This document shows positions 1 through 7,849 of a stretch of DNA of 64,000 nt, one piece after another. The DNA is from JAVBLG01 sp031553655. Its GTDB lineage: Bacteria; Desulfobacterota; Desulfovibrionia; Desulfovibrionales; Desulfovibrionaceae. Below the pieces are notes generated by a model, which was given only the letters and a program-made list of their open reading frames with translations, was not told where the DNA came from and made no database searches. The stretch covers positions 1-64,000 of the forward strand of contig JAVBLG010000075.1 in the NCBI GenBank assembly GCA_031553655.1, written 5' to 3'. The position numbers and the translations under genes are program-made. Each line of letters starts with the position of its first letter. Positions within the stretch are counted from its first letter, which is position 1.

Positions 1-126
1 AGACTGCGCTTTTGTCTCGCTGCGAGGGCTAAAGAGCCCACTCGCTCGCAAAAGCTTGTCTTCCTCGTCTGACGGCAAGTCGAACCGCTATCGTCAAACA
101 GGGTAGGAAGCCATCAATCCAAAACA
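1..126. other. Upstream region of the amino-acid transporter genes, with a repeat remnant
   Basis: No gene is seen. The stretch at about 29-95 (CTAAAGAGCCCACTCGCT, then a CTCGTCTGACGGCAAG-like part) resembles the segment at about 42191-42262, so it is probably a decayed dispersed repeat. GGTAGGAAG at about 102-110 could serve as the ribosome binding site for the permease at 127. A substrate-binding protein gene for this transporter would be expected further upstream, outside the window. Confidence 0.45.
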
Positions 127-798
127 ATGAATACATTCATAACCATCCTCAACTCTCTGCCATATATCGCCTGGGGCAGCATAACCACCATAGCCATTGT
201 AGTTTTGGCGCTGGCCATAGGCTTTGTGATGGGAATCCCCATGGCGGTGGGGCTAATTTACGGCCGCACCTGGGTGCGCCGGACCATTGGCGTCTATGTA
301 TGGTTCTTTCGAGGCGTACCAATTCTGGTTCTGCTGTTCCTGTTCTATTTCGGACTGTTCATCGCCATCGGCCTCAACATTGAAGCCTTTGGAGCAAGCT
401 GCATAGTGCTGGGCCTTACCAGCGCGGCCTATCAGAGCCAAATTTACCGCGGGGCCATACTTTCTCTGCCGCAGGGTCAACTCAAGGCGGCCAGAGCCCT
501 GGGCATGAGTGACGCCACAGCCATCATGCATATTATTCTGCCTCAGGCCATGCGCCTGTCCATACCCGGATTCGCCAACGAGTATTCCATTTTACTCAAA
601 GATTCCACCATATGCTTTGTGCTGGGAGCACAGGAAATAATGTCGCGCACCCATTTTGTGGCGTCGCGCACCCACGAGCATCTGGCATTTTTCATCACCG
701 CCGGCATAATATATTTCTTCATTACCATGGCCGGAGTGAAGCTTTTACACCTGCTGGAAGAAAAACTATACATTCCTGGATATTCCAGCCAGGAATAA
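127..798 (+). CDS. Polar amino-acid ABC transporter permease (HisM/GlnP family)
   Basis: This is an inner-membrane permease of a polar amino-acid importer, 223 aa, the normal family length. Hydrophobic segments occupy the N-terminus (about 15-40) and later stretches. The cytoplasmic EAA-type loop is visible as LPQGQLKAARALGMSDATA followed by ILPQAMRLSIPG (about 118-150), the site that contacts the ATPase. It is followed by the cognate ATPase (847-1596) and a second permease (1753-2421), which fits a heterodimeric membrane domain. The substrate cannot be read from the permease; glutamine, histidine, arginine or cystine are all possible, and the binding protein is not in the window. Confidence 0.9.
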   Translation: MNTFITILNSLPYIAWGSITTIAIVVLALAIGFVMGIPMAVGLIYGRTWVRRTIGVYVWFFRGVPILVLLFLFYFGLFIAIGLNIEAFGASCIVLGLTSAAYQSQIYRGAILSLPQGQLKAARALGMSDATAIMHIILPQAMRLSIPGFANEYSILLKDSTICFVLGAQEIMSRTHFVASRTHEHLAFFITAGIIYFFITMAGVKLLHLLEEKLYIPGYSSQE

Positions 799-846
799 AA
801 CACATGTCGCAGCAAACCGCGTAAACTTTTTTATAAGGAAATTTTG

Positions 847-1596
847 ATGAGCGAAACTCAGCCTGTGCTGCGCATAGAAAATATTTCCAAAAGCTTCGGC
901 AACAGAAAAATTCTGAACAACTGCTCGCTTGAAGTGAAGCGCGGAGAGCTGAAGGTTTTGATCGGCCCTTCCGGGGCCGGAAAAAGCACTTTGTTGCAGT
1001 GCATAAACTATCTTATTCCCCCGGATGCCGGGGAAATATGGCTCGACGGCCAAAAGGTGGACGCCCAAAATCCTTCGGCCCTGTGTTCCTTCAGAGCCAA
1101 AGTCGGCATGATATTTCAGGATTTTAACCTGTTCGACCATCTCACCGCTGAGGAAAACATCAGCATCGCCTTGCGCAAAGTAAAAGGCATGTCAAAAAAA
1201 GATGCGTATCAGCGGGCCAGTGAGGAATTGGAACGGGTTGGTCTGGTGCGGCGCGCGCTTCTTTATCCGGCCCAGCTGTCCGGCGGGCAAAAACAGCGTG
1301 TGGCCATAGCCAGAGCCCTGGCCATGGATCCGGTGGCCATTCTGCTGGACGAACCCACCTCGGCCCTGGATCCCGAGCTTGTTGGCGAAGTGCTGGCGGT
1401 AATACGCGATCTGGCCAAAGGCGGCATGACCATGATTATGGCCACGCACCAGATGGATTTTGCCAGGGCGCTGGCCAATGAAATTCTTTTTATGGATCGC
1501 GGGGCTATCATTGAGCGCGGCGCGCCGGAAGAATTGCTGGCCCCTGGCTCGCAGACTCGCACCAGCGATTTTTTTACCAGTTTGCAGGACATGTAA
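847..1596 (+). CDS. Polar amino-acid ABC transporter ATP-binding protein (GlnQ/HisP family)
   Basis: This is the cytoplasmic ATPase that powers import by the two flanking permeases, about 249 aa. Walker A is GPSGAGKST (about 41-49), the signature is LSGGQKQRVAIARAL, Walker B is ILLDEPTSALD and the switch His is in ATHQMD. ATG 847 was chosen over TTG 844 because AAGGAA lies at a suitable distance before it. The stop codon lies inside a strong inverted repeat (1589-1627), so expression of the following permease may differ from that of this gene. Confidence 0.93.
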   Translation: MSETQPVLRIENISKSFGNRKILNNCSLEVKRGELKVLIGPSGAGKSTLLQCINYLIPPDAGEIWLDGQKVDAQNPSALCSFRAKVGMIFQDFNLFDHLTAEENISIALRKVKGMSKKDAYQRASEELERVGLVRRALLYPAQLSGGQKQRVAIARALAMDPVAILLDEPTSALDPELVGEVLAVIRDLAKGGMTMIMATHQMDFARALANEILFMDRGAIIERGAPEELLAPGSQTRTSDFFTSLQDM

Positions 1597-1680
1597 TCTC
1601 GCCGACGAAGGAGGCGAGGTTACATGTGACGGCCCGTGCTTTGGTAGGGCCGTCCGGACGCGCAGCGTCCGTAATGTAGC
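1589..1680 (+). repeat. Three consecutive hairpins inside the transporter operon
   Basis: The first hairpin has arms 1589-1603 and 1613-1627 (ACATGTAATCTCGCC against GGCGAGGTTACATGT). In RNA it forms 15 pairs with one G-U, and it includes the TAA stop of the ATPase gene. The second has arms GACGGCCC (1628-1635) and GGGCCGTC (1647-1654). The third has arms CGGACGC (1655-1661) and GCGTCCG (1665-1671). No U-run follows, so this looks more like an mRNA-processing or stability element than a terminator. Confidence 0.75.
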
Positions 1681-1752
1681 GGCGGAAGCCAATAATCCTC
1701 AAGGCCGACAGGCAACCCGACCGACGGCCCTTGAAATAAGGAAATAATCTCC

Positions 1753-2421
1753 ATGCCTGACGCCGGATTTATCCTTGGCGAAGTGCTGCCGTCCCTGAAC
1801 AAGGGACTGTATATGTCGCTGGCTCTTATTGTGCCTTCGTCCGTTTTTGGTTTTATGCTGGGCGTGGGCGTGGGCGTGGCCAGGGTGTTCGGCTCAAAAG
1901 GAATACGCCGGATATGCGATTGCTACACGGCGCTTTTTCGCGGAGTGCCCCTGGCCATACAGTTGATGATCATTTATTTCGGCCTGCCGAATCTGGGAAT
2001 TTACTTTGAGCCGTACACTGCCGCCGTGCTGACCTTTGTGCTGTGCAGTGGGGCCTATCAGTCCGAATATATCCGCGGAGCGTTACTGTCCATACGCAAG
2101 GGACAGATCAGGGCCGCCGAATCTCTGGGGTTCAGCACCATGCAAACCGTGATGTGGATTATAATTCCACAGGCCACCAGGCGCGCCCTTCCGGGATGCG
2201 GCAATGAAATAATCTACCTGATAAAATATTCCTCGCTGGCCTATCTGGTAACCTGCATGGAACTGACCGGCGAAGCCAAGGCTGTGGCCTCAGCCAGCTT
2301 TCGCTTCACTGAAGTTTTTCTGGCCGTAGGCTTCTACTACCTTATGCTGGTGACGGTGGCCACTGCCCTGCTCCATCGCCTGGAAAAAAAGTTCAACATT
2401 CCCGGCTTTGGAATAAGATAA
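1753..2421 (+). CDS. Polar amino-acid ABC transporter permease, second subunit
   Basis: This 222-aa inner-membrane permease is paralogous to the one at 127-798. The EAA-type loop reads RKGQIRAAESLGFSTMQTV followed by IIPQATRRALPG, and the C-terminus LLHRLEKKFNIPGFG is typical of the family. AAGGAA about 10 nt before ATG 1753 is a plausible ribosome binding site. It is separated from the ATPase gene by a hairpin-rich gap of 156 nt, unusual inside such an operon. Together the two permeases would form the asymmetric channel of the importer. Confidence 0.9.
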   Translation: MPDAGFILGEVLPSLNKGLYMSLALIVPSSVFGFMLGVGVGVARVFGSKGIRRICDCYTALFRGVPLAIQLMIIYFGLPNLGIYFEPYTAAVLTFVLCSGAYQSEYIRGALLSIRKGQIRAAESLGFSTMQTVMWIIIPQATRRALPGCGNEIIYLIKYSSLAYLVTCMELTGEAKAVASASFRFTEVFLAVGFYYLMLVTVATALLHRLEKKFNIPGFGIR

Positions 2422-2456
2422 ATTATAGCCGTAAATCATTTCCGTAAATTTTGCTC

Positions 2457-2482
2457 GAAAAAAAACCCGCCTAGAAGGCGGG
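2457..2482 (-). terminator. Rho-independent terminator of the PilZ gene
   Basis: Read on the minus strand, CCCGCC-TTCTA-GGCGGG is followed by a run of eight T. It lies just after the stop of the gene at 2520-3497. The plus-strand transporter operon also ends here, but in that direction there is no U-run. Confidence 0.8.
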
Positions 2483-2519
2483 CCGTAAAGTATACAAAAA
2501 TTTTCAGCGCAAAAACGTT

Positions 2520-3497
2520 CTATTCCCAGTCGTTGGCCTTGGCCTTGCGCAGTTCTTCAAGGGTGAGATTGGTAATCCACTTGGCCAGTTTTTCAACCAT
2601 GTCGCCGCTGCCCAGCACCCGCCACTGAATTTCATGAGCGGAATCTCTTGGGGGTGGGCTTATGGCCACATATTGGGCTCCGAAATCAAAAAAATGCAGA
2701 TCCTCGCTCAATTTTTGATTCTGGATGCGGATAATCAGCAGGAAATTTTCTTCACCCGCTCCCCCCAAGGCGTCAATGGATAGCAGCAGCGCATAATGCT
2801 TGCCCGAGGTAAATTCGGTAGAGCGCAAATACACTTCGTTTTGCGGAACACGCAGCCTGATGCCCGTGGCGGAAATGTCTTTTATGGAAATCTGGTTCGT
2901 TTTATCCGTCAAAAAGGCCAACAAAGGCTTGCCCCATTCCTTGATGGACGGAGAAACATGCCCGCGTACCGGGGGCAGCTCCCACAACATAATCCTTTTA
3001 ACATTTTCCTGGCCGGGAACCGCCCGCAGAGTGGCCCGCCGTTGGCGGCATTCCAAAAATTCCGGCCAGTCAAAATCGATATTCCAGAACGGGCTGTCAT
3101 CGCTTTCGCGTTTGACATCCTTTATGGCGCCTGGAAAAGCGTAAAAAAGCATTTTGCCGAATTGTCTGATTTGGCAGTATACCGTAACTTTCAGCCCAGC
3201 TACAAGGGGGATGCGGGTGCTGTCGGTTTCATAAACGAGCCCTAAGCCATCTTTGGCAATATACATGCTGTGGCACACAAATGAATAACGCTTGCGCTCG
3301 TGATAAAGATCGAGTTGAGTCTGGGTGCGCTGGCCGGCGGCCAGTTTGAGCAGATCATGAATTTCTTCCGGATCTTTTATTTGAGCCCCGGGAATATATT
3401 TGGAACTTTTTCTCTTACCGGCTTCAACTTCCGTTACAGCAGATCCGCCATCGTGGCCAGGCAACAACCTGGCTATGTGATTCCACACGGTGCTCAT
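2520..3497 (-). CDS. PilZ-domain protein, probable cyclic-di-GMP effector
   Basis: A 325-aa soluble protein. The PilZ signature is split as in the family: QRRATLR (about 152-158) gives the RxxxR-type motif and DISATGIRL (about 208-216) gives the D/NxSxxG motif, together forming the c-di-GMP site. The residues before it (about 50-150) resemble the YcgR-type N-terminal barrel, which often acts on flagella; this is inference. The gene stands alone between two terminators. No enzymatic domain is seen. The output could equally be adhesion or exopolysaccharide rather than motility. Confidence 0.7.
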   Translation of the reverse strand: MSTVWNHIARLLPGHDGGSAVTEVEAGKRKSSKYIPGAQIKDPEEIHDLLKLAAGQRTQTQLDLYHERKRYSFVCHSMYIAKDGLGLVYETDSTRIPLVAGLKVTVYCQIRQFGKMLFYAFPGAIKDVKRESDDSPFWNIDFDWPEFLECRQRRATLRAVPGQENVKRIMLWELPPVRGHVSPSIKEWGKPLLAFLTDKTNQISIKDISATGIRLRVPQNEVYLRSTEFTSGKHYALLLSIDALGGAGEENFLLIIRIQNQKLSEDLHFFDFGAQYVAISPPPRDSAHEIQWRVLGSGDMVEKLAKWITNLTLEELRKAKANDWE

Positions 3498-3733
3498 TAC
3501 AAAAACTCTAATGGTATATTGTATATATAATAAATGTCAAAATACAATGCAATATATTAAATACGCAGCGTTTCATCTATCAGAAAAGTGGAACTTTGTA
3601 TAGGAGCGCCGACGTCCTCCGTAATGATTTTATCGTTTGCCTTTTGCTAAAAAAATACGAAGCCGTACCGGCAACGCCGATGCGGACTCCGTATTTTTTG
3701 TCCTTGAAACAGGCAACAGAATAGGCCTATGTT
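3498..3733 (-). terminator. Intergenic stretch with a terminator for the four-gene minus-strand group
   Basis: Arms AAAAAATACG (about 3650-3659) and CGTATTTTTT (about 3690-3699), with further GC pairing inside, form a hairpin. On the minus strand it ends in a T-run just after the gene at 3734-4063. The remainder (about 3500-3645) is AT-rich and probably carries the PilZ promoter; no convincing box can be assigned. Confidence 0.65.
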
Positions 3734-4063
3734 CTACTGATAGCGCACCGCCTGCTCCACAGCCAGACGATACCCGGAGAGACGGCGGGTCTCTTGACGG
3801 CTACGGGACAATTTTTCGCGCAATTTCTCTTTGAAGCGAGCGGTATCTTCCATCAATTTTTCATGCGAGTCGCTTATTTCCTGCAAAATGCGCCTATACT
3901 CGTCCGCCGGTGCGCTCTGGCGGTTCTCCCAGGCTTCATCTAAAAGTCTGGCGCGAAGAATATATTTTTCTTCAGCCGCATCGATATCGCCAAGGGCCAT
4001 ATGTTGTGATTCTTCCTTCAGCAGGGTCAGAGCCTTGCCGAGCAGAACAATGCTGTTACTCAT
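3734..4063 (-). CDS. Small helical protein, FlgN/FliT-like chaperone at best
   Basis: A 109-aa, charged, almost wholly helical protein with no signal peptide or membrane segment. The pattern of a short N-terminal helix with ALTLLKEESQHMALGDIDAAEEKY, followed by long heptad-rich helices, resembles small export chaperones such as FlgN or FliT, but no diagnostic motif is visible. It is the last gene before the terminator at about 3650-3699 and follows another unknown gene on the same strand. The function is unknown. Confidence 0.6.
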   Translation of the reverse strand: MSNSIVLLGKALTLLKEESQHMALGDIDAAEEKYILRARLLDEAWENRQSAPADEYRRILQEISDSHEKLMEDTARFKEKLREKLSRSRQETRRLSGYRLAVEQAVRYQ

Positions 4064-4166
4064 TCCGCACCGCCAGATTATTTATATACCACCAGAACTC
4101 GAAAAAATAATTTTTCAAAACATTCTGCTGATTTCATTCCTAAAATGCTCCAGGCTGCAACCGGCC

Positions 4167-4778
4167 TTAATTCAGGCGACATACCACGCTGATTTCGCTG
4201 CGCAGATTTTCGATTACGCTGACCCATGATTCGCAGGCTGGGGCAAATTCATATTCCAACAGGTCGGCCATGAGAATCCAGTCTTCATTTTCAAGCACTT
4301 CGGTTAATTCCGAGAGCAGATTGGAAAACACTTCAGCCTTGGCCATAAAGGACTCAGGGTCGCCATCCAGGCGGAAAGTATTGCGCAAAGTAGCGATCAT
4401 GGCCATGAAGTCGCGGGTTACGTCCAGAAGATCCTGAAACATGTCCAAAGCTTCGGCATCGTCGGCCTGACGGAACAAGCGCGCAATCTGGCGGCTGCCG
4501 CCGGACATGATCTTAGACACTTTGATCATTTCACCGGCAATGTCCTGGCCCATTTCGCTGGCCGGAACGGAACGCACTTCCAACGAACGGATGTAACTGC
4601 TGTCAATGTCTTCGGCCTGATGCGGGTAAATTTCCGAGAAGCTTTCTTCATTAACAAGAACATCGGTGACTACGCGGCAGGCCATGCTGTCCTCGCCCAT
4701 GAGGTTGACCAGGATTTCTTCGAGATTGGCGAAGCTTCCGATATTGAGTTCACTTTGGCGACCATCCACTATAATCAT
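4167..4778 (-). CDS. Conserved-looking protein of unknown function, helical
   Basis: A 203-aa acidic cytoplasmic protein, not recognised. GGAG at about 4785-4790 (minus sense) before the ATG supports the start. The first third is mixed, with NIGSFANLEEILVNL and a RSLEVRSVPAS stretch. From about 90 on it is helical, with many acidic residues and methionines. There is no catalytic signature. It sits between the GT9 gene upstream and a small helical protein downstream, all on the minus strand and plausibly co-transcribed. Confidence 0.65.
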   Translation of the reverse strand: MIIVDGRQSELNIGSFANLEEILVNLMGEDSMACRVVTDVLVNEESFSEIYPHQAEDIDSSYIRSLEVRSVPASEMGQDIAGEMIKVSKIMSGGSRQIARLFRQADDAEALDMFQDLLDVTRDFMAMIATLRNTFRLDGDPESFMAKAEVFSNLLSELTEVLENEDWILMADLLEYEFAPACESWVSVIENLRSEISVVCRLN

Positions 4779-4874
4779 TTTATCTCTCCTTTTATCCCCA
4801 CCGGGAAAATTTTTACCATTATCTATTTTTATGCAATAGCCATGCCAGACATTAAACAGTAAAACAAAAACAAT

Positions 4875-6476
4875 TTAGCTAGTTACACCATTATCCATAA
4901 AACCGCGCCATAAAGCCAGATCGGAGCGCAGCCCGGCGGCCAACTCGAGCAGCATGTCCAAATTTCCGCCTTTTTCTTGAACCAGGGTCTGCCACAAAAA
5001 CCCCAGAGCGCATAAGGGAGGGTACCCGGCCAGAAGTTCGTGCAATCGATTACTGGAAGCCATAAGTTTTAGCCCTCCGGCCTGGCTGGGTTTTAAAACC
5101 AGCATCTTGCCTTGTTGCAACATAAGCAGCAGCAAATCTTCAGCGCGGCGCAGCAATTCAGCCGTTTCGGAACGGAAAGACGGGCTCAGCGCTTGGGCCA
5201 GGCGCGCTTCCGGACTTGGCTCCAGAGAATTCGTGCCGTTGATTCTGTCAAGAATGTGACGATAAAAAATTCTCTGAATAGCCAGCCACAAACTGCGATC
5301 TTCGCGCTCGTGTCCGGAAAGGCAGGTAAGATCCATGAATCCGCATTCATCACGCCCGCTCAACCATACCCTGGCTTCGACCGGGCTGGAAACGCGCCAT
5401 TGGCCGTTTTTCAGCCAGTAAGCGGCCAGGTCAAAAACAGTGCGGACCCCGATATGCCGACGGCAAATTCCACCAAAATCACATTTGTAATCGAAAGCGC
5501 AGGGGTGACATGGCAAATCCGGCTCCAGGCAGCAGCAGCCGTCCATATAGGGACCGGTGTCGAAAGGCTGGGCCGTTGCCAAAAATATGGCCAGCACATG
5601 GCGTCCCAGCCCGGCGGAAAGGTGCATGGTGCCGGTATCGTTGGTGATTAGCAGACGCGTCCGACACAACAAGGCCGCCAACCCCGGAAGATCGGTGGCC
5701 CCGATCATGTCCGCATGCGGCGCTTTACTCGCCAATCGAGAATACTCTTCCGCCAGAGGTCGCTCCGCCGGAGAGCCGAATAAAACAGCACACAAGCCCA
5801 ACTCTTCGTACAAGAGCCGACCCAGCTCCGCAAAATTCTCCACCGGCCACTGTCTGCGGCTGTCACTGGCCCCGAGCTGGAAGCCTATGTACCCGGCGCA
5901 CGGCCCGGTACGTTGCTCCAGTTCCCCGGCGGCCTTATCCAGATCCGCCGCGCCCGGGCGGCGCAGATTGTTGCGCCCCGGCGCATCGGCCACCCCGGCG
6001 CATTTCCGGAACATGTCCACCAGATTGAACGGACAATTGGCGCGCTTCAGAGTTGAGCCTTGCAAAAAGGTGGCCCAGCCGTCGCCGCTGATGCCGAAGC
6101 CGTGGGGGTCAAGGCCGAAGCCGAGAATATCGGATTTTCCGCCTCCCTCCAGACTGACGCGGCGCGCCAACAGGCGCGCCGCCACCGTAGCCGTGAAATT
6201 AAAAATCTGATCCGCCGGGAAAGCTTTGTGATGCTCGCGCACAAAAGAGTCAAGCCGCATAAGCCCGGCCTTCCAGTCGCGATCCAGATCGGACAGCAGG
6301 CCGCTGCCGGGCATGACCGACGCATGATCCAGATCCTCAAGCATTCTGACTGCCGGAGCAAAGTTTTCCAGGCAAAGCATGCCGGTTTTGTGCCCGTGAT
6401 CGTGCAGTCCATGCAGCACCGGTTGCATCTGTAGAAGATCGCCTAGTCGGGTCAGATTTATGAGCAAAGAATTCAT
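4875..6476 (-). CDS. Glycosyltransferase family 9 (heptosyltransferase-like) with a C-terminal extension
   Basis: A 533-aa GT-B enzyme. The N-terminus (NLTRLGDLLQMQPV, 7-20) and the second domain, with GFQLGASDSRRQWP (198-211), ATDLPGLAALL (260-270) and TNDTGTMHLSAGLG (278-291), are the GT9 pattern that binds ADP-heptose or a related donor. It is longer than LPS heptosyltransferases (about 350 aa). It has an unusual Cys cluster (about 314-338, seven Cys) and a helical tail of about 190 residues with no recognised domain. It lies apart from the main glycan locus and next to unknown helical proteins, so the acceptor may be a protein such as flagellin rather than LPS; that is inference only. Confidence 0.8.
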   Translation of the reverse strand: MNSLLINLTRLGDLLQMQPVLHGLHDHGHKTGMLCLENFAPAVRMLEDLDHASVMPGSGLLSDLDRDWKAGLMRLDSFVREHHKAFPADQIFNFTATVAARLLARRVSLEGGGKSDILGFGLDPHGFGISGDGWATFLQGSTLKRANCPFNLVDMFRKCAGVADAPGRNNLRRPGAADLDKAAGELEQRTGPCAGYIGFQLGASDSRRQWPVENFAELGRLLYEELGLCAVLFGSPAERPLAEEYSRLASKAPHADMIGATDLPGLAALLCRTRLLITNDTGTMHLSAGLGRHVLAIFLATAQPFDTGPYMDGCCCLEPDLPCHPCAFDYKCDFGGICRRHIGVRTVFDLAAYWLKNGQWRVSSPVEARVWLSGRDECGFMDLTCLSGHEREDRSLWLAIQRIFYRHILDRINGTNSLEPSPEARLAQALSPSFRSETAELLRRAEDLLLLMLQQGKMLVLKPSQAGGLKLMASSNRLHELLAGYPPLCALGFLWQTLVQEKGGNLDMLLELAAGLRSDLALWRGFMDNGVTS

Positions 6477-6516
6477 CGCTTAGACTATAGCATTTTGCTT
6501 TTGGGATTATTCATTA

Positions 6517-6551
6517 AGAGCGTTTTGCTAATTTCATTCGCAAAACGCTCT
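6517..6551. repeat. 35-bp palindrome, family A copy 1
   Basis: Perfect 12-bp arms AGAGCGTTTTGC and GCAAAACGCTCT flank an 11-nt centre. It lies just 3' of the lysozyme-like gene (stop at 6557, minus strand). The same element recurs at 28305, 34534, 42158, 43259 and 48971. Confidence 0.9.
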
Positions 6552-6556
6552 AAGCT

Positions 6557-7672
6557 CTAAGCTACCTTTTTAACGCCGCTGTCATCGCCGTTAAGCATAT
6601 TGATGGCAATATTCTTTTCGCGCTTAAGGCGATTCTGTACCGCGGCCCGCACCTCTTGCGTGGAAGAGCCGAACTGCCCGGCGCGGATATCGTACACATT
6701 CTCAATGAGCTTCTTGTCGAAATTCTTGTCCTTGGGTGAAAGTTCGGCGGCGGCGCGGGTGAAGATGCGCGCGGCCCCGGTGGGACCGTGCTGGACGGCT
6801 GTGCTCCAGATAACCTCCTGCATGGCTGAGGAGATCTGGCCTTCTTCCAAGGGAGTATTCTGCACCATGGCCTGAAGGGCGGGCTTGTAATGGCTGTCGT
6901 GAATAAATTTTTCCTGCAGAGCTTCAAAACGCTCGGGCTGCTCGGCGGCTATTTTGCGCCAGGCGTCGGGCATGGCCCCCTGGCGGCTGCCGGTATTGGC
7001 CGGACCGCCGGATTCACGCAGGGTTTTGGATATGTCCGGCGCATTGGTATCCAGAAACTTCAAAAAATTTTCCATACTGCCCACGCGCGAGGCAACCTGG
7101 TACTTGCCGTAAGAGGTGCCGCCGTGACGATCATAACCTATGGCCGCGATGCCGTCCTTGCCCGATTCAAATTGCGCGGCCAGCTTGCCGATGCCCTCGG
7201 TAGAAACATCGGTCGTCTCCGCGGACTTGCTTTTGCGGCCAGAACTTTTTCTGGCTCCGCCAGCCGCCCCAACTCCTCCCATAGCGGTAGGAGACCTCAA
7301 AGAAAAATTGCCCATGGCGGTGAGATGACGGGTGTTGAGCGCGCCCCTGGCGCTGTCCAGCAGGCTCCCCCCACCTTCAAGCTGCGCAAGGGCATTGAGG
7401 GCGGCGGTGCGTTTCATGTCCATTTCCGCCTTGGCCATATTATTGACTCTGGCCCGCTCCGCCGGGTCAAGTGGAATGCCCTTGCTGCGGTCAACTACAG
7501 ACTCCAAAGAGGTCATGGCATTCATTTTACTTTTGCTGTTTTCCAATATTCCCGCAAAGTTACCCTTGGAAGCCTGAGCGGTTTGCCCCCCTTGAGCGGA
7601 ATCGCGGCCCTTTTGAGTCACACGCTGGGAGGTTGTTTCCGAAGACGGCCTGGCCTGAGTTATGACGCCCAT
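6557..7672 (-). CDS. Stand-alone lysozyme-like protein resembling the VgrG3 C-terminal domain
   Basis: A 371-aa protein starting at ATG 7672, preceded by AGAGGG; a longer in-frame extension lacks such a site. The first 160 residues are low-complexity, rich in Ser, Gln, Ala and Lys, with helical pieces and no signal peptide. The C-terminal part (about 160-365) begins with FESGKDG and GYDRHGGTSYGKYQ (about 168-192), the pattern I associate with the peptidoglycan hydrolase domain at the C-terminus of VgrG3-type spikes; Glu169 would be the candidate acid. No VgrG, Hcp or sheath gene is nearby. It could be a type VI or other contractile cargo effector, or a cell-wall enzyme for an envelope machine. 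No immunity gene is evident next to it. Confidence 0.55.
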   Translation of the reverse strand: MGVITQARPSSETTSQRVTQKGRDSAQGGQTAQASKGNFAGILENSKSKMNAMTSLESVVDRSKGIPLDPAERARVNNMAKAEMDMKRTAALNALAQLEGGGSLLDSARGALNTRHLTAMGNFSLRSPTAMGGVGAAGGARKSSGRKSKSAETTDVSTEGIGKLAAQFESGKDGIAAIGYDRHGGTSYGKYQVASRVGSMENFLKFLDTNAPDISKTLRESGGPANTGSRQGAMPDAWRKIAAEQPERFEALQEKFIHDSHYKPALQAMVQNTPLEEGQISSAMQEVIWSTAVQHGPTGAARIFTRAAAELSPKDKNFDKKLIENVYDIRAGQFGSSTQEVRAAVQNRLKREKNIAINMLNGDDSGVKKVA

Positions 7673-7776
7673 ATTTAACCCTCTAAATTTTATAACTATT
7701 ATCGCCACAGGCAAAGCATTTATGTCTTGCGCTGTTTGGCAAAATAAGAATGTAATATGGCGGAAAAAATAAAAAT

Positions 7777-7820
7777 CCGGCCACTGCACCTCATTTTGCA
7801 AGTAAGGTGCCAGTGGCCGG
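7777..7820 (-). terminator. Terminator after the pit gene
   Basis: Arms CCGGCCACTG and CAGTGGCCGG, with further ACCT/AGGT pairing, are followed on the minus strand by ATTTTTATTTTTT. It lies between the pit stop (7850) and the start of the next minus-strand gene (7672). Confidence 0.85.
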
Positions 7821-7849
7821 TTATATAAGCAAATATAGTATTGTAGTGA

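Noticed and set aside
3637..3834. Plus-strand 65-codon frame between PilZ and the small helical protein
   Set aside because: It lies over the terminator hairpin and the end of a minus-strand gene, with no start signal.
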